The notes beneath the pieces were generated by a model that saw nothing but the letters and a program-made list of their open reading frames with translations, ran no database searches and was not told the DNA's origin. From NCBI GenBank assembly GCA_018350325.1, contig JAEVLN010000007.1, forward strand, positions 3,701,804 to 3,765,803: 64,000 nucleotides of DNA, written 5' to 3'. Positions 22,166 through 34,917 of the stretch are shown here, piece by piece. The stretch comes from Globodera rostochiensis (Eukaryota > Nematoda > Chromadorea > Rhabditida > Heteroderidae). Made by a program: the position numbers and the translations under genes. How positions within the stretch are numbered: position 1 is the stretch's first letter; each line of letters opens with the position of its first letter.

Positions 22166-23079
22166 GTGAGTCCCAAAATGTTGGAGTCGGGAAGCAACCC
22201 TAAACAAAAGTCGATATGCACCAAAACGAATGTTTAAAGTGATCATCAATCAATACAGTAGAATAATCAACATTTTCATATGCATCTTTCTCAGTGTATA
22301 TTGATTTTCTGATAAAATCCCAGCGGTTTTAATGAGTATTGATTTTTTCTTCGGACTTTTATTGATTTTTTCTTCCGGAATTTTATTAGGCATTTTGAAG
22401 GCTTCCTCATTTATTTGTCGAGCATGTGCATGACATTTGTTCAAAGCAATCTGGTTAAATATTCGTTCATAACAAATTGCTTCCAATCCTCTGCCAATAT
22501 TTGATCAGAGAATGTTTTAGGCACAAATGCCGTGGCACTCCGGGCCGCCAAAAATGGCAAAGTTATTCACAGTTCATTCAATCCGTGGTGTAATTTTGGC
22601 ATAACATTTTGTGGACTCGTATAATATTTGGTTAATTTTTTGTTGATCAATATGTTCATCTGCTACAGCATTTACTTGCAAATTCTTCAATTTTGAAAAT
22701 TCGCTACAGGGCGCCACTGTTTGAAATTTTGACTCAATTTGTTAAGAAATTCGCAAACCAAAATTTTAAGAATACGGGGAGGGGTCCGACAGCGCCTACA
22801 GGCATCGCCGTGAAAATTATTTGAACAAAAAATTACATGCTTTATATTGTACAGAATTTAATGTATAACCATTTATTAGCTTTAGCTTTTTCGGATAAAT
22901 TTGTCAGCATTGTTATGGGCAAAATTTCGGATTTCGGAAATACCGGGATTTTTGGCGTTTCGGATTTCGGAATTTGAGCAAAATTTCGGATTTTGCACCC
23001 TCTAAGCAAATAAAAAAAATCCCGATCAGCACTAATGAAAGAACAATTGGTGGCCGGCCGCGCCTTTTTTCTGATCAGA

Positions 23080-26000
23080 TCACCGCACGACGGAATGTTC
23101 AAATTTGATCAACGACGGCGGTGGGATGGAAACCAGGCGAATTGAACCTCGGCACGACTGCTGCTGCTGTGCAGCTGATGTTGAACCGCTGTTGTCCATC
23201 GTCTTTAAGCGGTTTTGCCCGCTGTTGGTGCTGTCGCGGCACGGCAAACAGAACCGGTGCCGCAGCTGCTTGAACTGCTCCGAGAATGCGGCACGAAACT
23301 GTACAAAATGCAACTCATAAATAAATTGATTTAAAATTACCTAAAACTAAAATATTTTTAATGCATAAATATTGAATATAATTTTTTTAAAAAAAAGCTG
23401 ACCTGTTCGTTCAACAACGCGTACAACACGGGATTCCAAATAGTTGAACTTAAATTGATAAAAAAATTATTTTAAAAAAATTTATAGAAAAATATATTTT
23501 AATTTTGAAATTACCCACCTCATCGATATGCAATGTGTGATGATGCCAAACAAATATTCCTGACTGAGCACAAATTTGGGCAACCATTGGTTGTCACGAA
23601 GAAAATTGAACAGCACTGTTGGCGCCCAACAACAGAAAAACAATGCCACCATTGCTTTAAAATCATTTTTTAAATATAAAAAATAGGTAAAAATGTTCCT
23701 CAAATATTAAAAAACAAATTTTAAGCACTTTAGGTTCTTAATCGCCGGAGGGGTTGAAAAAAAAGAATACATAGAACTCGTTTTGACATTCAAAACCCTT
23801 TTCTTTGTAACGCTGAGGTGGGAGAGATAAAGGGAAAAGAGAGAGCAGCAGACGATGAGGGGAAAGGAAAGATTGTACACAAATTGTTGCACAAAGACTA
23901 AACCCCATCCAAAATTGTATTAATGAATTAATACATCAAATGAAATGGAGTAGGGGTCAATCGCGTCTGGCCAATCGCGTCTCGCCAGTCGCGTCTCAGT
24001 ACAAAAAAAGCCGACTAAGTCCCACCAACAAAAAATGTTTCTAGAATTTTCATTAGCAAAATTTTTAACAGATTGTGAAGCATTTGTAAGCAAGTAACAG
24101 TTAGCATAACAAATTATTAGGCAAAACTCAGTAATTTTACTAGAACTACACCCGATTTTGTTAAAAAATGTTTCAGAAACAAATCAGAAAACCTTGGATT
24201 TGGGGTTCATTAGGCTCAGGCCTAAGCCACCCTAGCTTGGGGTTCGTTAGGCTTAGGCCTAAGCCACGCTGAACTTAAGGTTCCTGCCCTACTACATGAA
24301 CTTTGGTAGTATACTGAACGATGTCACTTTATAAACAAAGACAAAGCAAAAAAGCTATTCAAAATCGGTTAGAAGCTTAAAGATGCAAAATATTATAAAT
24401 TGTATTCGAAATAATTTTGGTTTATATTTAATCAAATTTTGTAGTCCAATAAAATATAAAAAAAGTGGCTGGGACGGGAGTGACCTTTTTTGTACTGAGA
24501 CTCGCCTGGCCAGACGCGACTGGCGAGACGCGACTGGCCCTAAGACGCGAATGGCGAGACGCGAATGGCGAGACGCGACTGGCCCTAAGACGCGAATGGC
24601 GAGACGCGAATGGCGAGACGCGACTGGCCCTAAGACGCGAATGGCGAGACGCGACTGGCCCTAAGACGCGAATGGCGAGACGCGAATGGCGAGACGCGAC
24701 TGGCCCTAAGACGCGAATGGCGAGACGCGACTGGCCCTAAGACGCGAATGGCGAGACGCGACTGGCCCTAAGACGCGAATGGCGAGACGCGACTGGCCAG
24801 ACGCGATTGGCCCGCTTCGAATGAGATGCCATCGCTTGCTTCATCCGGTAACGTTTAGCTACTGGTCAGGCGATTTGTCATTAGTGGCGTCATCGCTTCA
24901 ATTTTGAGTGTCTGTGGGCTCCGGCCTACAGACCGCAAATTGTGTGTTGCGTTATTAAAAGATATTAAATTAAAGATATTAAATTTTTGTTTCTTTCAAG
25001 CTCAGAATTCTGTAATGAATTCTCATCAAAAACGACATCTTCAGGGGTGTAAAAAAGTCTTCCGAAACTAAAACCCGAGACCCAAAAAACCCATGAAATT
25101 TGTTGACTCGAGAACCGAGACTCCAAACAGCCCTACTATTTAAGCCTGGGCATGGCAATAGATAGATTCGATCAGATCAGTAAAGAGTGAGTGATCAGAA
25201 AGCCCAACCCACGTTGCGAGTTGATCAGATTTTGGATAAGCCATTTTGCTAATAAAGCTGGCTTAATAAGTTCGATTGGCCAATTAATCCTGTGATTTGC
25301 GTTGATTTTGATCATTTCTGATCAGAAATTGGCACTTGAGACCGATCAAACTTTATTGATAAAATTTGCTTTACCGATGAGCATTTTGTTGGTCCGAAGC
25401 CGCCTGTTCAGGATGGCCTTTTTCTGCTCCATGGCCATCTGCAGCACATCGTTGGCAAGATTTGTGCCCGGTGTGCCAGAATGCGCATCATTTGTGCCAT
25501 TGGTGGTCAACAGCAACGTGCACTCCTCCGTGCCAACCGATGAGTGGCGAACACCGGCTCTGAAAAAGATAGAATTCCAAAATATATGTAGAGTAGAGAT
25601 TCTAAATTAAAATTCGCGTTGGCTTAAGGTTGGGGCACCACGCCGTCGGGGTTAAGATTTTCGAGGTTTGGGGACAGGAAACCCCTAAACAAAATTTTTG
25701 GGGTTCGAGGGTTTTTTTTAACTAAAAACCCCGGGAATTCGGGGGCAAAAATCCCGACCAAAAAGTGCGGGGTTCGGGGGACCCTATTTTTAATGTTCAG
25801 CACCTCGAAAAAGATTCTTTAAAAGAAATGCATTAGAGCGCGAAAATTTATTTCTTGATTTATATTTAAAATAATTGAAGATTCATTAATTAGTGTCACA
25901 TCTTCAATTTAATTTTAAAAATTTTCATTATTATGTCATTTTTTCAACATTTCAAGTGAACTTTGCCCACCTCGGATCACTCAAATTGGTGATTTTACTT

Positions 26001-28341
26001 CCGCTTGTGCTCATATCGTTAAATTTTGTGATTTCTGTTGAAGCCCGTTTTATCAAAACACCCTTAAAAAGAAATGTTTTTTATGAAAATATTTCTTTAA
26101 AAATTTACCGAATTAATTTTGATCGAAATCATCACGTAGCAACTGGAGATGATCAGGAACGGGATCACAAATTGGGCGAAGAACACAAAAGTTCCTGAAA
26201 GTCGTTGAGTTTAGAGATCGAAACACAAAAAAACGCCCTAAAAAACTCTGATCAGAAGAATAATATCGTCGAAACTGATCAAGCAAGTCTCGAAGTTCCA
26301 GAATTTCAAAATTGGATCAGTTAAAACTTGCAAAATGAGTATAATATTAATAAGAACTGGACGATTCTGGCTTTTTGAGAACCTCAAAAACGAGAATCTT
26401 GAAAGGTTGAAGCTCTTATTTTTTCAAAAAAAAAGAATGCAGTGAGTGATCGAAACAAAAATCGTAAAACTATGATAAGGAGAATTATGTTCAAAAAAAT
26501 CGAAAAATCCTTGAATTTTTTTTTTGTGTACACAATATCAATAAGAGCACGTCGATTCATATGTTTTAAGAACATCAAACCAAAATCTCGAATTTTTTTC
26601 GAGAAAGCTCCATTATATGTTGAAAATATAAAATTTGACAAGATTTCGTCTTAATCCGGGTTCTATATGGACAGTGGGCGCGATCAAGATTTTTTGACAT
26701 TTTTAATCAAAATCTCGATCAATTCTCAAGTCCGGGCTCTAATGGATCGTATGCCGACGACTACCGTATGCACTTCTGGCCATCGCGCCCAGCTCGCCAT
26801 CCCAATATTCACTGCAAAATTGGCCACAGAATCGATCATATGTGTCCAACTTTTGGGTGAACAGCATCGGAAGCCTGTAAAAAACTGTTTTTTTAAAATT
26901 CATTTTTTAAAGCAATTTGTTACGATATGATAAACGCAATGGCACTGTTCAATGCCACAATTCGACAGGCACAACGCTTTTGGATGGACTGCCGAAGCGG
27001 CGTCACAATCAGCCGGAAGCGATCGATCGAAATGGCACTGAGAGTCAACGTGGAGAAGCACAAGCTTACACCCTTAGGCATTAATTTTAGACTTTCACAA
27101 GGCCTAGGCTAATTAGTTTAAAATATTTTAAAAAGTTTGGTTGGCACCCCGACGTTCGGGGAAGAAAAATCGGGGTTGAAAGATCGGGAGATGTGGGTCG
27201 GCGACTAACAAATAGTCGGGGTCGGAGTTGTCGGGGATCGGGGTCGGGGATTGATACAAAATCGTCGGGATTCGGGGCTCCATTAAAATTTATGGTATTG
27301 CAAGTTTAAATAAATAGCAATGAGCATTGGGAATTTTTAAAATTTAAAATTTTAATTACCTGGAAGACGGGCACTAATTTGCACAACAGTTCGCCAAACA
27401 GCCAAATTTTTGAAAAGGCATTGATTGGCTTAATGATATATTTTTTAAAGTTTTTCATCTACGCCCGCCGATGTATTGTACTTACAGTGATTGTGCCGGA
27501 CACAACAGAGACGACAATGTCCGAGACGGACAACGACACGATGAACCAAAAATTTAAAAAAAACTATAAACCCAATGTTTCCATAATATTAAAAAAAAAA
27601 TTAAAATTATAAAAAGGCAAAAATTTTAAAAACATTTTTTCAACCCAAAAAAGACGAACATATTTCGCACAGATTGAAGTGATCGGTGCTGGCACACGCT
27701 GAAGATGACCAACAAATTGCCGAGAATGGAGGTGACAATGATTGTCGAGTAGATGAGCCCGAACAACAGCATCACCGGCACCAGTGACGTCACGTCCGAG
27801 TGTTGAGCCCACAGGTAAGCCTTACAAGGAGAAGAACAATGTATTATCGATTGATCAGACTGATGCTGGATCTGATCAAGAATTGGACGATCATTCAACA
27901 CTGATCACTTGATGTTTTTTCAATAGTTTTTTTTTTGATTAAATTATTTATTAAAAAAATTTAAGCTGCCGCCTTCCACAATAAGTATAATTAATAATTA
28001 ATTCCTCAAAATATTTAAAATAATTTTATATATAAACGCATAATTAGAGCAAAATTTAATAGAAATAAAAAGTGTATATTTAAGTAGGTAATTAAATAAC
28101 TAAAATTTGATACAAAATGTAAATTATTTAAAAATGACTCAAAGTGTTAATTGTGCATAAAATGTTGCTAACATTATAAAATAATTTAAATATAAAATAA
28201 TGCAAAAAATTAAAAAATGTTAATGAGATGAAAATTAAATTAATTTACTTTGATCTCAACGCACTCATCGGCGACGGCGGCGGCACCGGGCGTCATTGGG
28301 CCAAATGTTGAATTCCATCTGTTGTCGGTAACATTTTCCAT
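23080..28341 (-). CDS. Rhodopsin-family G protein-coupled receptor, neuropeptide (NPY/NPF-like) type
   Basis: Minus-strand exons: 28341-28249, 27820-27656, 27563-27486, 27428-27360, 27072-26924, 26874-26765, 26194-26109, 25559-25375, 23654-23519, 23448-23403, 23298-23080. The N-terminus has NVT and NST glycosylation sites. TM1 is YSTIIVTSILGNLLVIFSV, TM2 FIVSLSVSDIVVSVVSG, then PINAFSKIWLFGELLCK. TM3 ends in the DRF (DRY-like) motif of SAISIDRFRLIVTPLRQ. ECL2 contains FCGQFCSEYW. TM5 is FAQFVIPFLIISSCYVMI, the TM6 start MVALFFCCWAPTVLF, and TM7 has NPVLYALLNEQ. It is probably a plasma-membrane receptor for a neuropeptide; the ligand is inferred. Two joins are unresolved: the TM1-TM2 exon adds FFLNFW at its start, and the ICL3 exon (25559) needs phase 2 after a phase-0 exon, so a small exon may be missing. 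Confidence 0.85.
23954..24813. mobile_element. Inverted-repeat element with internal 22/44-bp tandem array (intron of GPCR)
   Basis: The left end GGGTCAATCGCGTCTGGCC and the right end GGCCAGACGCGATTGGCCC are inverted. The left end continues as AATCGCGTCTCGCCAGTCGC and is mirrored at 24487-24535. The right third (24530-24800) is a tandem array of GACGCGAATGGCGAGACGCG and GACTGGCCCTAA units. No transposase frame and no certain target duplication were found. The open frames in the array are by-products of the repeat. Confidence 0.75.
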
Positions 28342-28783
28342 TTGGACACCGCTTTAGAGAGCTGTTGAAATTTATACAAATTATATTAGAACAATTTAAA
28401 CTTTTTTTTTTGCAAAATTGAAACAATTTTTTTATGTTTAAATTCACACATTATTTTGTTATACTCTAACGCCTCCAATCATTAATGTCTTATGTCCCGC
28501 CTTCGATGTGCCGCTTCACACTCCCCCCGCCCCCGCAGGGGCTTCCTATTTCATTCTGATCAGGGGAATCGGATCTGGGCTTCTCCTCCCCCCCCCCCCC
28601 CCGTTTGTCTCGATACGAACCAACCGGTGGGTTTTATCAACATTTTTCCCCATTGGCTCATGTTGTGGAACTCTCCCTTCCCGAATATAATTTGGTAAGG
28701 AATTGGGGGCCCGAAAAAAATTCACCAAATTTTCGTTTTATGTTAAAATTTAGAACAGTTTTCTATCGAAGTGTGATCTGAAG

Positions 28784-28867
28784 GAGACCGGTCTCGAGCT
28801 TCGAGCGAGATCTCGAGTCGAGATTTTTCGAGCTCTCGAGACGAGGTCTCGTCTCGACCGGTCTCTA
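28784..28867. mobile_element. Short palindromic hAT-like MITE, TAGAGACCGG family
   Basis: An 84-bp element begins GAGACCGG and ends CCGGTCTCTA, flanked by the exact 8-bp duplication ATCTGAAG (28776-28783 and 28868-28875). The left end appears to lack the first two bases (TA). The interior (CGAGCGAGATCTCGAGTCGA) matches the element at 5950-6051. Confidence 0.82.
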
Positions 28868-31800
28868 ATCTGAAGTGTCAAATTTGAAAAAACATAGTAA
28901 AATTACTACAAAACAAAAAATGTTTTTATTATGGGGAAAAAGGCGCGCAAATTAACTCAAATTTTATGAGGATATTATTGCGCCTCCCCCAGGCCCCTCA
29001 TAAATCGGTCTCACTTTACAGAATAACAAAAACGCCCAAATGCGTAAGGAAATGGAAAATTGGATTGAGGGTGGGTGGGTGAGGGGGGGGGGGGGACAGG
29101 GAAGGCACAACAAAGCGCCGCTTATCTCACCACATTTTGGCCAAATGACAAAGAAAAGGGGAGGGGGGGGGGGAGGAATTTCTGGCACAAATTTTTGGCA
29201 TTTTTTTCAATAGACTAATGCGCCGCCTTACGTTTTGCCCTCCGGGGCACAACCCAGGGTTTTGCGCCCGAGGGCAAAAGGTTCAAAAGTCGAAGTCTCC
29301 GGGCAGCATTTTAAATGACGACATTTTGTCGCCCCGCCATCATCTTCTATGATGGCACAGAATTGGCCAGCTCACAGCTAAGAATAGAGTTGGACAAAAC
29401 CCGGGATCTAGAAAAGCATTGGCTACATAAAAGTACTAAAATTGGTGAACAAACTCCCGAACTTTTTCGGGATTTTACTGATCTTGACAAAAACCGCGAT
29501 TTTGCTACAGGAAACGCTTGATTTTCCTGGATTCCTCCCCAAATTTACTTAAAATAATAAGTAGAAAATGCCAAAACAATTCAATCTCATAAAATAAAAA
29601 ATTTGCATTCATTTTTTATAGAAAAAACGAAAGTTGGGTCGATTTTCTCAATTTATCTATTTTTACGTCATTATCTACTTATTATTTTCAACAAAAATTG
29701 TGTTGAAATGCCAAAGAGGCGGGCATAATAAATGGCATAAAATGCCACGGCACTCTAGCAACAATCATTCACCTGCTGTTCTCCCGTATTGTGATGACGG
29801 TCAATTTGTACAATTAGCAGAATGGCACCCAAACGATTTGTTGTTTTGTTAAAGAAAAAGCTTTTGGCCTCCTCTCAGCAGCAGTAGTGGAGGCGGGGAA
29901 GGTCAAACAGTAGCAGCAGCAACAGCAGCTGCAGCACACCGGCACGGGTCGGCTGGCCAAGAAAGAACAATTTAAATATTTTATTGCGTTTTGTTATTCA
30001 AAAATTTGTGGCATGTGCGAATTAGAGGGCAAAACGCCAGGAGAATGCACCTGAAAAATTGTTGCGTTTCAACCGGAAATTGAGAACAAAAATTGGGGGT
30101 ACTGTAAAATTATGATATTGTTATTTAAAAATGTTTAGACAAATAAACAAAGGTTGGCACTTTTATTAATTAATTTATATAAAAACAAAAAAGAATATAT
30201 TTAAAAGTTGATTAAATAATTTTCAATGTGATTATCAATATTTTAAATATTTAAATAATAAAAACTAAAAATAAATAAAATATTTAAAAAAACTAACTAC
30301 TATTCAATAACTTCTCAAAAACATATGAAAGGTGTCAAAAAATTTAAAAGGAGAAACACACAGAAAGAAATACGCGTATATAAATTTAAAATTTCTAAAA
30401 AAATAAAATTCCCGAATTTAAACATCATAGGCTTAAAAAAGTGCCTAAATTTGAATATCTTGGCAAAATATAGTGCCAAATTTGGTACGAATATTCAATC
30501 CGACGCCGCCGGCCATTCAGTCGAATTCAATTAAACAATGGCTCAGTGGGCACGCAATCGGCACAAGCTTTGAAAGGCTCTTTATATAGTGCTAATTCTA
30601 TAAACTTCAAATATGTTGGGTTTGGTTGGTTGGTTGGTGTTGTTGAGCTGTCAAAAAAATGTGTGGAAAATTTGCTTCTTTTTTTTTAGAAAAATTGTTG
30701 CCTTAGGGGGACATGCCCCGATTTTTTCCACTTAAATTCAGTGGGTTATCGGGTTTTTATTTTCGTTAAAAGGCCTTAAATTTTTGAAATTTATTAAATT
30801 TGGGGAGGGGGGGGGGGGGGGGGGGGTAACGCCCAAGGGCATGTGAACCCACAGACTTTTTAATGGCGTTTTCTTTACGTTTTATAAATGGAAAATGATC
30901 CGGCACATAAAAAATATTCATGCGCACATTTGTCAACGCATTTTTAACGAATTCTAATGGCATTAAATTTTAAAAAAATGTGTCGACAATTTTCGGAATA
31001 TTTGTGCATCTATGCCATTACCATTTTCGGCACGCGATTGCCCTGATAGTGAGGCGCGTGTGTTTTATAAACCATTAAAAAAATATTTAAAAAAACGACA
31101 ATTTTAATTGTGTGGAATTTTTAGGATTAAAATCGAGGCTTTTCATTTTATAAAATCTGGCATTTAAAGAATGTGCAGGCCCGGTGCCGGAAAAAATTCT
31201 GTAGTTTCAAGCTCTTAGCTTTGTGTCTGAATAAAATAAAATGTTTAAGAGAAAAAGCGCAAATTTGCCCTGTTAGGGCTGTAAGTCTTGCTTAATTGTT
31301 TTAGTGTGCCCTGCGGGGTCGCTGCTCGCCCTTGGGGGTACAACTCCACAAATTATTGGCAAACGGTGGATTTCTACTCTCGGCGCGCCGTTGTTTATGC
31401 CCATCCCCGGTTCCCGCGGTGTCGAGACTCTCGACAAGTGGGTCGTCTCCAATTGCCCACTATTCCCGGAGGACATTAATTCTCAATAAGCTTCATCGAC
31501 TTTGTGTCTCAATGCGAAATAAAAAAATAGCAAAAAATATATAAAGAAGAAGTGGTGACCCGTGAGGCGTTGAGCTGGGCTTGGTTTGGACCAAAATGTA
31601 ACCGGATGCCCAAAAATGTCTAAACCGGGATCCCGGCTCTCTAAAAAATGTGAATCCGCCCCCAAAAATTTCGGCCCGGACCACAAAATGTCCAAAAAAT
31701 CCGGAAGCCGGAAAAGGAATCCCCGGGGCCAAAATGTCCGGGTCCGAAAAATCTCAAAAATTTTTAATTTGAAATTTAAAAAATTTATAGCAAATATGCA

Positions 31801-31978
31801 CAAAAACTTCAAAGTTTCAAGGTTATTGTCTGTGAAACTAACAAAACTACGAATAAATCCGCCAAGTGCACAAGAACAAAATTTTTAAAAGGAATGCAAA
31901 AAAGGCTTAAACAATTCGATCTTACGTTGCTTACCATGTAGTTTATTGTGGCCAAATATGGCACTAATAATTTTTTAG
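28868..31978. other. Long intergenic region, no gene recognised
   Basis: Contains G-runs at 29080-29095, 29160-29175 and 30804-30827, a CAG/CAGCAG-rich patch at 29877-29940 (no convincing frame), and a GGTTGGTTGG run near 30630. The open stretch 31304-31489 (TLGAPLFMPIPGSRGVETLD) has a protein-like composition but no recognisable family or clear splice partners. Degenerate CCCGGACC-type repeats occur at 31610-31745. Confidence 0.4.
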
Positions 31979-32219
31979 CATTTTTTGGGCAACACGCGTC
32001 TCCCTAATTGATTTAAATTTGTCAAACTGGGTTGTAGAATGGCACAATGCTTTGTCTGAATGCAAGCACAACAATGGCACACACACAAAGGACAGGATTC
32101 TGGACGGCTTGAAGTGTGCTTGGTTTACTCATTATTTCATAACGGACTGGGCCGCCGGAATCTTCGGCCCCAAAAGCGACGTCCCTAATAATGAAAATGC
32201 TAATGCAGTGCCAAATTAA
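31979..32219 (+). CDS. Possible terminal exon of an unknown gene
   Basis: After a TTTTTTAG acceptor the frame reads IFWATRVSLIDLNL, SNWVVEWHNALSECKHNNG, THTKDRILDGLKCAWFTHYF and ends AVPN-stop. The composition and two cysteines are protein-like, but I do not recognise the family and found no upstream exon. Treat as a weak candidate. Confidence 0.25.
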
Positions 32220-34917
32220 GTGAAGTGTTGTTGCTCTAGGGCATCGGGCAGGGCGGGGGAGTGAAGGCGGGGGGGGGGGGAATTTAAAGTGGGGGCTGAT
32301 GAGCCAAATTGGAAGGAAAAAAAACCAATGACGCGGGCACAGGGGCCGTGCCGTAGAAGCAGTGGCGGGGGAAGGGGAGGCGGGGGGGGGGGGGGGTAAG
32401 GGCATAATTTGTGCCGAAGAAAGGACGGCACCACAAATGCGCTCTAACTGATGCCGGAGGCTCCTGGCTAATTGCAAGCAAAAGAGGGCGCGCCTTTAAG
32501 TGCCAATCATAGGCGGAAGCAAATTTTTTTCTGCTTCAAAACAATTAAACGTCAACACACAACGCGATTGGTTGACACTTGGGCTGCTGCTAAAGCGTGC
32601 ACGGAATGCGTGCGCGTGCCGCACGACATGCGATACGGCAAGTGTTTTGCACGCTCTGCGAGTCCGCGTGCGTGCTATCCCTGCTGTTCTAATCTTAGAA
32701 CAAAAATTGCAAAATATGCACATAAAATGAAAAATATGCACATAAATTTTTCCAAATTCAATATAAAATTTCCCCAAAATTCTTCAAATTCATTCAACAT
32801 TGGTTAAACCCGTATTTTTTGTGAATAAATTCAAAATTTTTGAAGCAATCTAATAAAATTGACAAAAGTTCCGGGTTCCGGTATTTTAATCGCCAGGCAA
32901 ACTCATCGCCATTTTTGTTGGCCATTTCAGCGCCACCATTTTTCACTATTTTCTTATGCAAAAATTCAATTTTTCATGTTTTTTTTTGAAAATGACTAAA
33001 AGTCTAAAGTCAAAAACAGCCAGAATTAAGCGGAAAATGCTAAAAAGTAGCCGTAATTTAAAAAATTTTCAAAACAAAATACTATTTTTGGGCTTCTCTC
33101 ATGGTAAGAAATCCACAAAAAAAATATGTTAAAACATAAAAATCCGGTCCCTAGTAATAAGCATAAAAAAGCAGAACCTTTTTTGTCAACTAAAAAATTC
33201 ACATTTTTTGTTTTTCATAAAGCAGGTCGGGATCGAGAATTTTAAGCAAGATCGTAATCCAAAAAATAAAAACCGAAATTATCAAGGAAAATTATAAAAT
33301 GACCATTTTTTGATAAAAATGACTATTTTCTATTGAAAATCTTGAATATACAATGCCAAAACATGAATATTTTCATTAAAATCCCAAAATTTTCAACACT
33401 CACGCCAAATGCTCATTTTCCAAGTACATTCTTGGAAATAAGTACACTTTTAAATTTGTAAGTACGAGGGTCCGTTTCCAAGTACTGTACTTGGCATCCA
33501 AGTACGTATCGCAGCCCTGGGATAATTGCCGAAAACAAAGCTTTATAAGTTTTGAAAAAACGGGGACCTAATTCATTTTTTTTATTTCCAGTGAAAATTT
33601 TATGTTGATTTTTTAACCTACATAATTTTATTACAGGTTGTCACTTTAATAAATCAAAAAAGCGATGTAAATTTTGCCAAATTTGGTTTTTATTTCCAAC
33701 TTTTTGGCATGTGGAAAATGCAGAACTTTTGCTGTCTGATGGCCCCTGCCTAGTCGGCCGGCCCTCTCTGTCACAACGTTGTCATCGGATTGCTGGCATT
33801 CAGCAAATTCGTGCCATTCCGTCCGTTTGTGTCCGTCCTCTTTCCCATGGAAGAATAAATAAATAGACAAATAAATAAATATTTAATTGGTGCCATTGCT
33901 ATCATTTCCTCCCCCCCCCCTTTCCCCCAATTCCTACAAATGGCACATTTACGATGGCTGAATTGGGGGGGGGGGGGTGAGGGGTGGGGGACTGTTGAGG
34001 AAATTCGACACCTCCGTGGCCCCCGGGGGGATACATTCGTCAAAAAATGTCCGGAAATGCGTATTTGCTGGTGGGCCCATCTGACAAAAAGATTAATCCC
34101 AACCAAAACAAATAAACAAAAAAAAAAGAGAAATGAAAACCCGTGAGAAAATAGTACAAAACGGGCTTCGGGGGTAAAACTCTCCCGACAGAAATCCGGA
34201 TCCCCGGCTCTACTCTAATCAAGACAGAAGACCGGTCGATGTTTCTTATGATCCAAAAAGCTTGGTTGTATATAACTGGCCTATAAATCTCGGGAAAAAA
34301 ACGAATAAAGATTTGTTCTGATCGGGACCCAAAATCTCGGGGAAAAAACAAATAAAGATTTGTTCTGATTAGGACCCAAAATCTCGGGAAAACGGATAAA
34401 GATTTGTTCTGATCAGAACCCACTCAAGACTGATGTACCTTTTATTGACCTGATAATGGTCTGGTCATCATTGATCTAAATGCTGAGCAAAATGAACATT
34501 GTCGATCTAAAGTATTAAAATAAAACTAGTACCTTTTCAGTGATCAAAAAAAACGCGGATCTGTTAACTGAACTGACTCAATCTTCTGGAAAAACCAAAT
34601 ATTCGTGAATTGATCACTTTGCTCAAAACTAATGGGTTTTGAACCAAAAAAATAATAATTTTTGATCTGTTGAGAAAATGTACAGATCAAAGACTTACCT
34701 GATCAGCACATTTTCATATTTTGGATCTGTCGAGAAAATGAACATTAAACAAATATGAAATGCAAAACTTTATATTTCAACCAAAATGCACAATTCGCTG
34801 AAATTAGCAAACATCTTTTGGCGGATATTGATCATCATCATTAGTTTTTAAATCAGTTTGTTGATCCGCTTTTCCTGGCCTATAAAAATGCATTTGCCGC
34901 CGGGCCTCGCCTCTCGC
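32220..34917. other. Intergenic, repeats only
   Basis: G/C homopolymer tracts at 32262-32282, 32379-32397, 33910-33920 and 33965-33977. A CAAGTACGTATCGCAGCCCTG end (33500-33519) resembles a hAT-like terminus, with no partner found. Three tandem copies of AAAGATTTGTTCTGATCRGRACCCA occur at 34306-34425. No supported gene. Confidence 0.45.

Noticed and set aside
20708..22237. Three long overlapping frames (up to 509 residues) rich in Gly, Arg and Met-Ser-Gly repeats
   Set aside because: They are translations of the G-rich minisatellite in all three frames and have no signal peptide, intron or family support.
24383..24740. Frames with MARREWRDATGPKTR repeats
   Set aside because: Translation of a tandem array inside a transposable element in a GPCR intron.
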